From contig NZ_UIGI01000001.1 in NCBI RefSeq assembly GCF_900446255.1, forward strand, positions 3,498,763 through 3,562,762: DNA of 64,000 nucleotides, given 5' to 3'. Source of the stretch: Buttiauxella agrestis (GTDB lineage Bacteria > Pseudomonadota > Gammaproteobacteria > Enterobacterales > Enterobacteriaceae). A model generated the notes under the pieces. The model had not been told where the DNA came from, did not search any database, and saw only the letters and a program-made list of their open reading frames with translations. The position numbers and the translations under genes were made by a program. Shown piece after piece: positions 1 through 8,301 of the stretch; the stretch's first letter is position 1, and each line of letters starts with the position of its first letter.

Positions 1-278
1 AAGAGTGGGCAAGCTATCTGTTCCGCGACGGTTCAATGATCGGCCTGAACAAAGACATTCTGTGCCAGTATGTTGATTACATTACCAACATCCGTATGCA
101 GGCTGTCGGTCTGGATCTGCCATTTAAAACACGTTCAAACCCAATCCCATGGATCAACGCGTGGCTGGTGTCGGATAACGTGCAGGTTGCACCGCAGGAA
201 GTGGAAGTCAGCTCTTATCTTGTTGGCCAGATTGACTCTAATGTCGATGCTGACGACCTGAGCAATTTCCAGCTTTAA
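1..278 (+). CDS. nrdB: Ribonucleoside-diphosphate reductase 1 subunit beta, C-terminal part (partial)
   Basis: The first codon of the open frame is at base 3 and the gene enters from the left edge, so only about the last 91 residues are present. NrdB carries the diiron-tyrosyl radical of aerobic class Ia ribonucleotide reductase, which makes deoxyribonucleotides with NrdA. The metal ligands and radical tyrosine lie outside the window. The C-terminal tail ends in DDLSNFQL, the conserved peptide that docks NrdB onto NrdA. The gene is followed after 3 bases by yfaE, as in E. coli. Confidence 0.97.
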   Translation, partial: EWASYLFRDGSMIGLNKDILCQYVDYITNIRMQAVGLDLPFKTRSNPIPWINAWLVSDNVQVAPQEVEVSSYLVGQIDSNVDADDLSNFQL

Positions 279-281
279 GCC

Positions 282-536
282 ATGAGCCGCATTACATTAC
301 GCAAATCCGGCGCACAACTGTTATGCGGGGAAGAACACCCTTCCCTGCTGGCGACGCTTGAATCACATCAGGTCACCGTCGAGTATCAGTGTCGGGAAGG
401 TTATTGCGGCTCCTGCCGGACTCGCTTAATTGCGGGTCAGGTTAAGTGGCTTACCGAACCGCTGGCGTTTATCCAGCCCGGTGAAATACTTCCCTGTTGC
501 TGCCAGGCGCACGGCGATATTGAAATAGAGATGTAA
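282..536 (+). CDS. yfaE: [2Fe-2S] ferredoxin that maintains the NrdB diferric-tyrosyl cofactor
   Basis: This is an 84-residue plant-type ferredoxin. Cys37, Cys42 and Cys45 form the C-x4-C-x2-C cluster motif, and a CCC run at 72-74 supplies the fourth ligand. In E. coli YfaE delivers electrons to regenerate the tyrosyl radical of NrdB, which explains its position 3 bases downstream of nrdB and probable translational coupling. Length matches the family. In E. coli inaA and glpQ follow; here a repeat and then glpT follow. Confidence 0.95.
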   Translation: MSRITLRKSGAQLLCGEEHPSLLATLESHQVTVEYQCREGYCGSCRTRLIAGQVKWLTEPLAFIQPGEILPCCCQAHGDIEIEM

Positions 537-610
537 AGGGTGGATGACGCTTGCGCGTATCCACCCTACAACGGCTTTTCGTAGGTCGGATTAGCGTAGC
601 GACATCCGAC
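537..610. repeat. REP/BIME-type palindromic repeat pair between yfaE and glpT
   Basis: Two imperfect palindromes lie in the convergent gap. Bases 537-567 pair agggtggat with atccaccct around a GC-rich centre, and bases 581-610 pair gtcggat with atccgac around an agcg core. The second unit recurs in inverted orientation at 48153-48182, and the first resembles units at 26230-26291. Such repeats usually sit at 3' ends and protect mRNA or bind gyrase or IHF. No U-run is visible, so it is more likely a REP element than a simple terminator. Confidence 0.7.
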
Positions 611-625
611 ATTCATTTGACCTGG

Positions 626-1984
626 CTACTGGCTATTTTCTCTGGCTTTCATTTCCTGATGATGTTTGTTCTCACCCACCATCACCACCAGCAGCAGAAT
701 CACGGCCATAATACTGCCGCCGATCATCACCATAAAGCCGCCATCCCAGCCGAAGAAATCAACGGTATAACCCACAATGGCGCTCGCGGCGACCGACCCA
801 CCGAGATAACCAAACAAGCCAGTGAAGCCCGCTGCCGTTCCCGCGGCTTTTTTCGGTGCCAGTTCCAGCGCATGTAGACCAATCAGCATCACCGGGCCGT
901 AGATCAGGAAGCCAATCACAATCATACACGCCATATCCACACCCGGATTACCCGGCGGGTTCAGCCAGTAAACAATGGTCGCAATCGTCACCAGAATCAT
1001 AAAGAACACACCGGTTGCGCCACGGTTGCCGCGGAACACTTTATCCGACATCCAGCCACACAGCAGCGTCCCTGGGATCCCTGCGTATTCATAAAGGAAA
1101 TAAGCCCAGGAGGATTTATCCAGCGCAAAGTGCTTCACTTCTTTCAGATACGTTGGCGACCAGTCGAGAATGCCGTAACGCAGCAAGTAGACGAAAACGT
1201 TAGCAATGGCGATGTACCACAGCAGGCGGTTAGGGAACACGTACTGCATAAAAATCTGTTTAGCCGTCAGCTCCTCTTCCGTTTTGTCGTTATAGTCGTC
1301 CGGGTAATCGTTTTTGTACTCTTCGATGGGTGGCAAGCCGCAGGATTGCGGGGTGTCGCGCATTAATGCAAAGGCAATCAGCGCCACCAGAATCGCCGCA
1401 AAGGCTGGCATATAAAGTGCCGCGTGCCAGTCGTTAAACCATGCCATCCCGAGTAAGAACAGCAGCGGCGGCAAACCACCGCCCACGTTATGTGCGCAGT
1501 TCCATACAGATACAATTCCGCCACGCTCTTTCTTGGACCACCAATGCACCATGGTGCGCCCACACGGCGGCCAGCCCATTCCCTGGAACCAACCACACAG
1601 GAACAGCAGCACGAACATCACCGCGATGCTGGATGTCGCCCATGGCACAAACCCCATAAATAGCATCACGGCTGCCGCCAGAATCAAACCGGCGGGTAAG
1701 AAAACGCGTGGATTCGAGCGGTCAGAGACTGACCCCATGATGAATTTTGAAAAGCCGTAGGCGATAGAAATACCGGAAAGCGCGAATCCTAAATCCCCCC
1801 GCGAGAAACCTTGCTCAATCAAGTACGGCATCGCCAGCGTGAAGTTTTTACGCACCAGGTAATAGGCCGCGTAACCGAAGAAAATCCCCATAAAAATTTG
1901 CCAGCGCAGGCGTTTATAAGTTGGGTCAATGTGCTCGTTCTTTAGCCGGGGCTGGTGCGCGCTGGGTTTGAAAATGCTTAGCAT
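626..1984 (-). CDS. glpT: Glycerol-3-phosphate:phosphate antiporter
   Basis: This 452-residue major facilitator protein of the organophosphate:phosphate antiporter family imports sn-glycerol-3-phosphate in exchange for inorganic phosphate across the inner membrane. It also admits fosfomycin. Arg45 in the LVRKNF motif is the conserved phosphate-binding arginine of E. coli GlpT, and the [12 protein letters not shown] stretch in the second half carries the partner arginine. Length equals E. coli GlpT. The gene is divergent from glpABC and shares its control region. The periplasmic phosphodiesterase gene glpQ, which follows glpT in E. coli, is absent here. Confidence 0.97.
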   Translation of the reverse strand: MLSIFKPSAHQPRLKNEHIDPTYKRLRWQIFMGIFFGYAAYYLVRKNFTLAMPYLIEQGFSRGDLGFALSGISIAYGFSKFIMGSVSDRSNPRVFLPAGLILAAAVMLFMGFVPWATSSIAVMFVLLFLCGWFQGMGWPPCGRTMVHWWSKKERGGIVSVWNCAHNVGGGLPPLLFLLGMAWFNDWHAALYMPAFAAILVALIAFALMRDTPQSCGLPPIEEYKNDYPDDYNDKTEEELTAKQIFMQYVFPNRLLWYIAIANVFVYLLRYGILDWSPTYLKEVKHFALDKSSWAYFLYEYAGIPGTLLCGWMSDKVFRGNRGATGVFFMILVTIATIVYWLNPPGNPGVDMACMIVIGFLIYGPVMLIGLHALELAPKKAAGTAAGFTGLFGYLGGSVAASAIVGYTVDFFGWDGGFMVMIGGSIMAVILLLVVMVGENKHHQEMKARENSQ

Positions 1985-2058
1985 AAATGCCTCCGTGGCA
2001 GGGTTTATAAGCCATGTTCATTTGCGAGCGCATGTTAAGGATTATCGGGGTGAGTTAG

Positions 2059-2074
2059 TGTGAAACACCCCACA
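2059..2074 (+). promoter_or_regulatory. CRP binding site in the glpT-glpA control region
   Basis: TGTGA and CCACA are separated by six bases, one mismatch from the CRP consensus. The site lies between the divergent glpT and glpA starts. Catabolite control of both operons is established in E. coli. A weaker CRP-like half-site ending in TCACA lies at 2108-2123. Confidence 0.6.
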
Positions 2075-2147
2075 ACATATTACATTTTTATTACAAACTA
2101 TCGAAAAGGTGCATAACATCACACTTTACTTTCGATTTATGCTCGAA

Positions 2148-2167
2148 TTTGCTCGATATCAAACATT
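2148..2167 (+). promoter_or_regulatory. GlpR operator
   Basis: The 20-bp sequence TTTGCTCGATATCAAACATT matches the GlpR consensus (WATKYTCGWWAWCGMRMATW) at 18 of 20 positions. A second, weaker operator overlaps it at 2138-2157, beginning TATGCTCGAA. GlpR represses the glp regulon and is released by glycerol-3-phosphate. Clustered operators between glpT and glpA are expected from E. coli. Confidence 0.65.
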
Positions 2168-2221
2168 TTAAAATTGATTTGTGGCTCAATTGTGTTCAAG
2201 AGAATTCTTCAGGAGCAGAGC

Positions 2222-3841
2222 ATGGCGACGGGACGCAAAGAGAGGGATGTCATTATTATCGGCGGTGGCGCAACCGGTGCGGGAATTGCTCGCGACTGCG
2301 CCCGTCGCGGGTTGCAAACGCTGCTGCTCGAAAGACACGATATCGCCACCGGGGCGACGGGGCGAAACCACGGCTTACTCCACAGCGGCGCGCGGTACGC
2401 CATGACGGACAGCGAATCGGCCAGAGAATGCATTGAAGAAAACCGCATCCTCAAACGTATCGCTCGCCATTGCATCGAACGCACCGACGGCTTGTTTATC
2501 ACCCTTCCCGAAGACGATTTATCTCTCCAGACTATTTTTATCGCCTCCTGCCAGGACGCAGGAATAGACGCTCAACGCATCGAACCCAAAGAAGCATTAC
2601 ACCTGGAACCCGCCGCAAACCCTGAATTGATTGGCGCGGTGCGCGTGCCTGATGGCACCGTCGACCCCTTCCGCCTGACCGCCGCCAATATGCTGGATGC
2701 CAGAGAACACGGCGCTGAAATTCTCACCGGCCAGGAAGTTACCGGTCTGATTCGCAACAGCGATCGGGTTTGTGGGGTGCGCGTCTATAACCACCAAACC
2801 CAACAACAGCACGATTTATACGCAAGCGTAGTGGTGAATGCGGCCGGGATTTGGGGCCAGCACATCGCGGAATATGCTGATTTGCGCGTGCGGATGCTGC
2901 CCGCAAAAGGCTCGCTGCTCATTCTTGGCCATCGCATCAATAACATGGTGATCAACCGCTGCCGCAAACCTGCTGACGCCGATATTCTGGTGCCCGGCGA
3001 TACGATTTCACTGATTGGCACCACTTCCACGCCCATTGAATATGACCAAATCGACAATATGCGCGTCACGCCGCAAGAGGTCGATATCCTGATTCGTGAA
3101 GGCTCGAAACTTGCGCCAAAACTCGCGGAGACTCGTATTCTGCGCGCTTACGCAGGGGTACGCCCGCTGGTGGCAAGCGACAACGATCCGACCGGACGCA
3201 ACGCCAGCCGAGGAATCGTGCTGCTTGATCACGCAAAGCGCGACGGGATGGAAGGGTTTATCACCATCACCGGCGGCAAACTGATGACATATCGCCTGAT
3301 GGCCGAATGGGCGACGAACGCGGTTTGTGAAAAGCTCGGTAATACCCAGGCTTGCACCACCGCAACGGAGCCGCTTCCAGGCTCAGGAAGCTCTCCGGAA
3401 GAAACCCTGAGCAAAGTCATTTCTTTACCCCTCACCATCCGGCGCTCGGCGGTCTGGCGTCATGGCGACCGCGCCGGGCAGCTATTGGCCGGGGATCGTC
3501 TAAGCAACAGCCTGGTTTGCGAGTGTGAAGCCGTCACCGCAGGCGAAGTCCGTTACGCGGTTAACAATTTGGCCGTCAGTAATCTTGGCGATTTACGCCG
3601 CCGCACCCGCGTGGGAATGGGGACTTGCCAGGGGGAACTTTGCGCCTGTCGCGCCGCCGGTTTATTACAACGTTTTGGCACCTCAACACCTGCGCAATCG
3701 CTCGAGCAGCTTTCCATTTTTCTCAATGAACGCTGGAAAGGTATTCGCCCGATCGCCTGGGATGATGCGCTGAGGGAAAGCGAGTTCACCGCCTGGGTTT
3801 ACCAGGGATTGTGCGGACTAAAAAAAGGATCACCACAATGA
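2222..3841 (+). CDS. glpA: Anaerobic glycerol-3-phosphate dehydrogenase subunit A
   Basis: GlpA is the catalytic flavoprotein of the GlpABC complex, which oxidises glycerol-3-phosphate to dihydroxyacetone phosphate and passes electrons to menaquinone. The ATG at 2222 was chosen because AGGAG lies just upstream and it yields MATGRKERD, like E. coli; an in-frame ATG at 2174 would add 16 unconserved residues. The protein has 539 residues. An N-terminal GGGATGAG motif binds FAD. The C-terminal BFD-like domain has Cys433, Cys435, Cys469 and Cys474 for a [2Fe-2S] cluster. It overlaps glpB by four bases (ATGA). Confidence 0.97.
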   Translation: MATGRKERDVIIIGGGATGAGIARDCARRGLQTLLLERHDIATGATGRNHGLLHSGARYAMTDSESARECIEENRILKRIARHCIERTDGLFITLPEDDLSLQTIFIASCQDAGIDAQRIEPKEALHLEPAANPELIGAVRVPDGTVDPFRLTAANMLDAREHGAEILTGQEVTGLIRNSDRVCGVRVYNHQTQQQHDLYASVVVNAAGIWGQHIAEYADLRVRMLPAKGSLLILGHRINNMVINRCRKPADADILVPGDTISLIGTTSTPIEYDQIDNMRVTPQEVDILIREGSKLAPKLAETRILRAYAGVRPLVASDNDPTGRNASRGIVLLDHAKRDGMEGFITITGGKLMTYRLMAEWATNAVCEKLGNTQACTTATEPLPGSGSSPEETLSKVISLPLTIRRSAVWRHGDRAGQLLAGDRLSNSLVCECEAVTAGEVRYAVNNLAVSNLGDLRRRTRVGMGTCQGELCACRAAGLLQRFGTSTPAQSLEQLSIFLNERWKGIRPIAWDDALRESEFTAWVYQGLCGLKKGSPQ

Positions 3842-5097
3842 AATTCGACAGTCTGATTATTGGCGGTGGTTTAGCCGGACTGGTATGCGGGGTTCGTCTG
3901 GCGGAGGCGGGTCTTCATTGCGCCATCGTCAGTCGTGGGCAAAGCGCCCTGCATTTTTCGTCAGGTTCGTTGGATTTGCTGGCGCAATTGCCCGACGGCA
4001 GCCCGGTAAACTCTCCTTTAAACGCACTCGAAGCCCTGAAACAACAAGCCCCTGAACACCCTTATAGCCTGATGGGTGCAGACAACGTCTGCCGTTATGC
4101 GGCCGAAAGCGAGGCGCTGCTGGCCCGGTGCAATATCACGCTCACAGGAAGTTATCAGCAAAACCATCAGCGCATCACACCGCTGGGAACACAACGGGCA
4201 ACGTGGTTAAGCCCGGAAGAAATTCCCTTGGCTCCCCTCGCGTGGCAGCGCATTACAGTGGTCGGGATTGCCGGTTTTCTTGATTTCCAGCCTGAACTGG
4301 TCGCCGGTTCGCTTGCGGATAATAATATTGAGGTTCAAGTAGCCGAGCTGACGCTTCCAGCCTTAGACACGCTGCGTAACAACCCCAGCGAATTTCGCGC
4401 CGCCAACATCGCCCGCGTATTGGATATGTCGGAGCAGCAGCGCCTGTTTATTGAGGAGCTTAAAATGCTGGCGAACAACACCGACGCCCTCTTCCTTCCG
4501 GCCTGTCTGGGAAGCGAAAACTCACTCGCCTGGCAGAATATCAGCCGCCAGTTATCCTGCCCGCTGCGCCTGCTGCCCACCCTTCCGCCGTCAGTGCTCG
4601 GCATGCGCATGTCCCAACAATTGCGCCGCCGTTTCCAGCAGTTGGGCGGGATTATCATGCCGGGTGATGCCGTCGTGAACACGGAAGTGGAAAACCATAA
4701 CGTCACCGCACTTTTCACCCGCAATCACGGCGAAGTCCCCCTGCGAGCCAGGCATGTTGTGCTCGCCAGCGGCAGCTTTTTCAGTAATGGCCTGCAAGCG
4801 AAATTTGACGGTATCCGCGAAGCTATTTTTGGTCTTGATGTTCGTGCCCCGGCGCAGCGTGAAGGCTGGAGCAAAGAGGATTTTTTCAGCCCGCAACCTT
4901 ATTTGCAGGCGGGCGTTATCGTTGATGAACACTTTCACCCTTCTCGTGACGGGCAGCGCATCGAAAATCTGTTTGCTATCGGCTCGGTGCTCGCGGGCTT
5001 CGACCCCATCGAACAAGGATGCGGCGCAGGTGTTTCAATGATGGGCGCACTGCATGTCGCCCGGCAAATTCTTGAGATTCAGGGGAGAAACCAATGA
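3838..5097 (+). CDS. glpB: Anaerobic glycerol-3-phosphate dehydrogenase subunit B
   Basis: GlpB is a 419-residue flavoprotein that forms the soluble catalytic dimer with GlpA and links it to the GlpC membrane anchor. A GGGLAG dinucleotide-binding motif is at residues 9-14. The C-terminal end carries the typical late FAD motif around AIGSVLAGFDP. The start at 3838 overlaps the glpA stop (ATGA), indicating translational coupling; an in-frame upstream ATG at 3811 lies inside glpA and was not used. Length equals E. coli GlpB. It overlaps glpC by four bases in the same way. Confidence 0.97.
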   Translation: MKFDSLIIGGGLAGLVCGVRLAEAGLHCAIVSRGQSALHFSSGSLDLLAQLPDGSPVNSPLNALEALKQQAPEHPYSLMGADNVCRYAAESEALLARCNITLTGSYQQNHQRITPLGTQRATWLSPEEIPLAPLAWQRITVVGIAGFLDFQPELVAGSLADNNIEVQVAELTLPALDTLRNNPSEFRAANIARVLDMSEQQRLFIEELKMLANNTDALFLPACLGSENSLAWQNISRQLSCPLRLLPTLPPSVLGMRMSQQLRRRFQQLGGIIMPGDAVVNTEVENHNVTALFTRNHGEVPLRARHVVLASGSFFSNGLQAKFDGIREAIFGLDVRAPAQREGWSKEDFFSPQPYLQAGVIVDEHFHPSRDGQRIENLFAIGSVLAGFDPIEQGCGAGVSMMGALHVARQILEIQGRNQ

Positions 5098-6293
5098 ATC
5101 TGCTTGATGAAAAGAGTTTCGAAAATTGTATTAAATGCACCGTTTGCACCACCGTTTGCCCGGTGAGCCGGGTCAATCCTGATTATCCTGGTCCAAAGCA
5201 ATCCGGGCCAGATGGCGAACGCCTGCGGCTGAAAGATGCAGCGCTTTACGATGATGCGTTGAAATATTGCACCAACTGCAAACGTTGCGAAGTGGCCTGT
5301 CCGTCTGATGTGAAAATTGGCGATATTATCCAACGCGCTAAAGCTCGCTACGGTAAATCCAGATTCAATCTAAGAGATGCCATTCTCAGCCATACCGATT
5401 TAATGGGCACGCTCTCGACGCCGTTTTCACCGCTGGTCAACACCGCGACGTCGCTCAAACCAGTGCGCAATTTGCTCGATAAAACGCTCGGCATTGACGG
5501 TCATCGCGAATTGCCCAAATACTCTTCCGGCACGTTTCGCAGCTGGTATCGCAAACAAGCCGCCGCTCAAAAAGCTTTTGCGGAACAGGTCGCGTTTTTC
5601 CACGGCTGTTACGTTAATTACAATCACTCCGATCTCGGCAAAGATTTAGTCCGCGTGATGAACGCCATGGGGTTTGGCGTGCAATTGCTGGAGCGGGAAA
5701 AATGCTGTGGCGTGCCATTAATTGCTAACGGTTTTATCGACAAAGCCAAAAAACAGGCCGCGATAAACGCAGCCTCTCTGGAGAAAGCGGTGATTGAGCA
5801 AGGGCTTCCGGTGATTGCCACATCGTCTACCTGCACGTTTACTTTACGCGACGAATACCCGCAGGTACTGGACATCGACACTCGCCCGATGCGCGACCAT
5901 ATAGAACTGGCGACACGTTTTATCTGGAAGCAGCTGGAAAGCGGGAAAGAGCTAAAGCTTAAAGCATTGCCGTTACGAATTGCTTATCACACGCCATGCC
6001 ATATGGAGAAAATGGGTTGGTCGTTATATACGCTCGATTTATTACGCCGTCTGCCGGGTGTGGAACTGATAATACTGGAGTCTCAATGCTGCGGGATTGC
6101 CGGAACCTATGGATTTAAAAAGGAAAACTATAATACGTCGCAAAGCATCGGAGCGCCGTTATTCCAGCAAATAGAAGAAAGTGGGGTCGATTTAGTCGTG
6201 ACGGATTGCGAAACCTGTAAATGGCAGATTGAGATGTCTACCCGTAAAAAATGCGAGCACCCGATTACGCTTCTGGCGCGGGCGCTCGCTTAG
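5094..6293 (+). CDS. glpC: Anaerobic glycerol-3-phosphate dehydrogenase subunit C, iron-sulfur membrane subunit
   Basis: GlpC anchors GlpAB to the inner membrane and carries electrons towards menaquinone. The 399-residue protein has two ferredoxin-type 4Fe-4S motifs, Cys12-x2-Cys15-x2-Cys18-x3-Cys22 and Cys59-x2-Cys62-x2-Cys65-x3-Cys69. Two cysteine-rich CCG domains follow, with signatures EKCCGVP and SQCCGIAG and a final DCETCKW. It is last in glpABC and ends three bases before the converging yfaY stop. The quinone it reduces is made by the men operon 7 kb downstream. Confidence 0.97.
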   Translation: MNLLDEKSFENCIKCTVCTTVCPVSRVNPDYPGPKQSGPDGERLRLKDAALYDDALKYCTNCKRCEVACPSDVKIGDIIQRAKARYGKSRFNLRDAILSHTDLMGTLSTPFSPLVNTATSLKPVRNLLDKTLGIDGHRELPKYSSGTFRSWYRKQAAAQKAFAEQVAFFHGCYVNYNHSDLGKDLVRVMNAMGFGVQLLEREKCCGVPLIANGFIDKAKKQAAINAASLEKAVIEQGLPVIATSSTCTFTLRDEYPQVLDIDTRPMRDHIELATRFIWKQLESGKELKLKALPLRIAYHTPCHMEKMGWSLYTLDLLRRLPGVELIILESQCCGIAGTYGFKKENYNTSQSIGAPLFQQIEESGVDLVVTDCETCKWQIEMSTRKKCEHPITLLARALA

Positions 6294-6296
6294 CTT

Positions 6297-7493
6297 TTAG
6301 ATTTCTAGTGAGTCGACAACGTTAACCCAGCCATGCTCGGCGGCAACATCCTGCCCATTGAGCCAGCGGCGCAGCATGTTTAACGCCATCATCGCGCAGA
6401 CTTCCTGGCGGATGCGCAGGGCGTGGCGGGTCACGCTGAACTTCACTTGCAGACCGTAAGTGCCTTTTGGCGTATGCAGGGCGAAATTCAGATGCTCATC
6501 ATCGAGGCACCCGACCACCAGCGCCACCGCACTCCCCGCTTGCAGCGCGAAGGCCTTTGCACGCTCAGTGATTTGCATCAGGGTTTCAGGGCGCGCGGAA
6601 AGCACTTCACTGTTACCCAGCGGCGCTTGTGCGCTGGAGAGTTGCAAACACAGCAGCCCGGCGGTGAATTGCTCGCTGACCGCAACGTTGAGCGATGCTT
6701 CGCGCAGACGTTGCGCCAACTGCGCAGGTAAACCCTCAGTCCCTTCAAAAATGGTGCTTTCACCCGCCACGCGCTGAACTTCAGGCCAGACGGCTTCCAT
6801 TGCTGCGCGCTGCGTGGCAGGGCCGGTCAGTTTTAGCTCGATAATTGGCATGGATGAGCGATAGCCCATCACAGCCCCTTCCGGCAACGGGATCGGTTCA
6901 AGGCTTTGCGCCAGTTCGCTTTCAGAGCGCCCAAACGTCGTCAGACGCAGGCAAACTGGAGGTTCAGGCAGAACAAAGCGTTCGCGCAAGCGCGGCATGA
7001 TTTGTTGCTCGACCATCACTTTAAATTCAGAAGGCACACCAGGAGTGAAAAACATCAGGCAGCGGTTGAGTTGCAGCGCAAAGCCACACGCGGTGCCGAC
7101 CGGGTTATCCACCATTTCGCTGGTTGCAGGAATCAGCGCTTGTTTGCGATTGCTCGGTGCCATTTCACGCCCACGCTCGGCAAAGAAACGCTCCATTTGC
7201 GCAAGCCATTCCTGATGCATCACCAGTTCCACACCTGCGGCAGTGGCGGCGGCAAGCGCACTGAGATCGTCGCTGGTTGGCCCAAGCCCACCGTTCACAA
7301 TCAGAATATCGGCCTGCTCGCTGCGCTCTTTAAGCACTGCAATGAGATCGTCAAGACTGTCACCCACCGTGTTACGGCGCGACATCGGTAAACCCTGGTT
7401 AAAAAAGTAATCAGCAAGCCAGGCTGCGTTGGTATCAATAATTTGACCATGCAGCACTTCGTCGCCGGTAGACAGCATTTCCACTTTTATCAT
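6297..7493 (-). CDS. yfaY: CinA-family protein YfaY with a degenerate amidase domain
   Basis: This 398-residue protein has the two-domain CinA layout. The N-terminal molybdopterin-binding-like domain shows STGDEVLHG near the start and NGGLGPTSDD about 75 residues in. The C-terminal domain is related to nicotinamide mononucleotide deamidase (PncC), but the active-site motif ESCTGG of PncC reads SEQFTAG here, so the catalytic serine appears lost. The E. coli homologue has the same general character. A pyrophosphatase-like role of the N-terminal domain is possible but unproven. It is a single gene on the minus strand. Confidence 0.9.
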   Translation of the reverse strand: MIKVEMLSTGDEVLHGQIIDTNAAWLADYFFNQGLPMSRRNTVGDSLDDLIAVLKERSEQADILIVNGGLGPTSDDLSALAAATAAGVELVMHQEWLAQMERFFAERGREMAPSNRKQALIPATSEMVDNPVGTACGFALQLNRCLMFFTPGVPSEFKVMVEQQIMPRLRERFVLPEPPVCLRLTTFGRSESELAQSLEPIPLPEGAVMGYRSSMPIIELKLTGPATQRAAMEAVWPEVQRVAGESTIFEGTEGLPAQLAQRLREASLNVAVSEQFTAGLLCLQLSSAQAPLGNSEVLSARPETLMQITERAKAFALQAGSAVALVVGCLDDEHLNFALHTPKGTYGLQVKFSVTRHALRIRQEVCAMMALNMLRRWLNGQDVAAEHGWVNVVDSLEI

Positions 7494-7563
7494 TGTTAAA
7501 CTCCGCGGGAAGGGAACGAATTACTATAACTCAAGCGGATGAAGATCGGCGGGAAATGAGTAA

Positions 7564-7585
7564 GCCGCAGCAGAGCTGCTGCGGC
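7564..7585 (-). terminator. Hairpin downstream of yfaZ
   Basis: A perfect 9-bp inverted repeat, GCCGCAGCA and TGCTGCGGC with a 4-base loop, lies just past the yfaZ stop. The following U-run is poor (CTTACTC on the minus strand), so termination may be weak or Rho-assisted. Confidence 0.5.
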
Positions 7586-7594
7586 CTGGATAAA

Positions 7595-8137
7595 TCAAAA
7601 ACCGGCGGAAACGCCGACGTACGGGCCGTCTGCGATGGCGTTATCACGGTTGCCATCTTTGCCATCAACGCCAATATAGCGATAACCGGCTTCTACGGTA
7701 ATTGGACGTATAATGGTCCAGCGTGCGCCAGCGCTAGCTTCTTGATAATCTTTTACGCCGCTTGAGAGAGAGTCTGGAGAGTAGTAGTAATCACCGAACA
7801 CGGAGAAGCTGTCGAAGATTTTCCAGCTCAAACCGCCGCCGACGGCAACGGCGTAACCTTCATCGCCATCTTTTGGATTCAGATATACCGCACGACCACC
7901 CACGGTACCCATAAATGGGCCCAATGGAACATTCAGACCCAGACCTAAACCTGCGGTATCACCGTCGTCATCGTTATGGGCGTAGTTGCCGTTCATCGTC
8001 AGGCCTGCTGAATCCTGACCAAAGCCAACTGCCACGTTGGTGTATTTTTCACCCGCCTGGCCACTGATGCTAATCGCGCTTGCTGATGCTGAAACGAGAG
8101 CCAGACCGGCAACAGTTGCTATTAATAATTTGTTCAT
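7595..8137 (-). CDS. yfaZ: YfaZ-family outer membrane beta-barrel protein
   Basis: The product has 180 residues, as in E. coli. The start at 8137 gives a clean signal peptide, MNKLLIATVAGLALVSASASA, with cleavage before ISISG; an upstream in-frame start would add 25 unlikely residues. The mature part has alternating aromatic and hydrophilic stretches and ends in VSAGF, with the C-terminal Phe typical of BAM substrates. Its function is not established. The gene is monocistronic, with 164 bases separating it from the tctE end. Confidence 0.9.
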   Translation of the reverse strand: MNKLLIATVAGLALVSASASAISISGQAGEKYTNVAVGFGQDSAGLTMNGNYAHNDDDGDTAGLGLGLNVPLGPFMGTVGGRAVYLNPKDGDEGYAVAVGGGLSWKIFDSFSVFGDYYYSPDSLSSGVKDYQEASAGARWTIIRPITVEAGYRYIGVDGKDGNRDNAIADGPYVGVSAGF

Positions 8138-8301
8138 GCTTTCAATCCTAAGCAGTAAAAAGGGATGTCCCTGAAAAGAGGCCGATTTTACAGCCAGTAT
8201 TGATGTAATCAATGTGTTAGAAATGCTTTTTGTCTTTCGTTTGTAAGAAAATGAAAATGAAAGGCCAGGGCGAGAGTCACTGGATTTGCCCCCGCCTGTT
8301 G

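Noticed and set aside
551-877. Histidine-rich small frame (with repeated HHHH) opposite the glpT 3' end
   Set aside because: The histidine run is the complement of glpT codons for its hydrophobic and valine/methionine-rich tail; the frame begins in a REP element and lacks a ribosome binding site.
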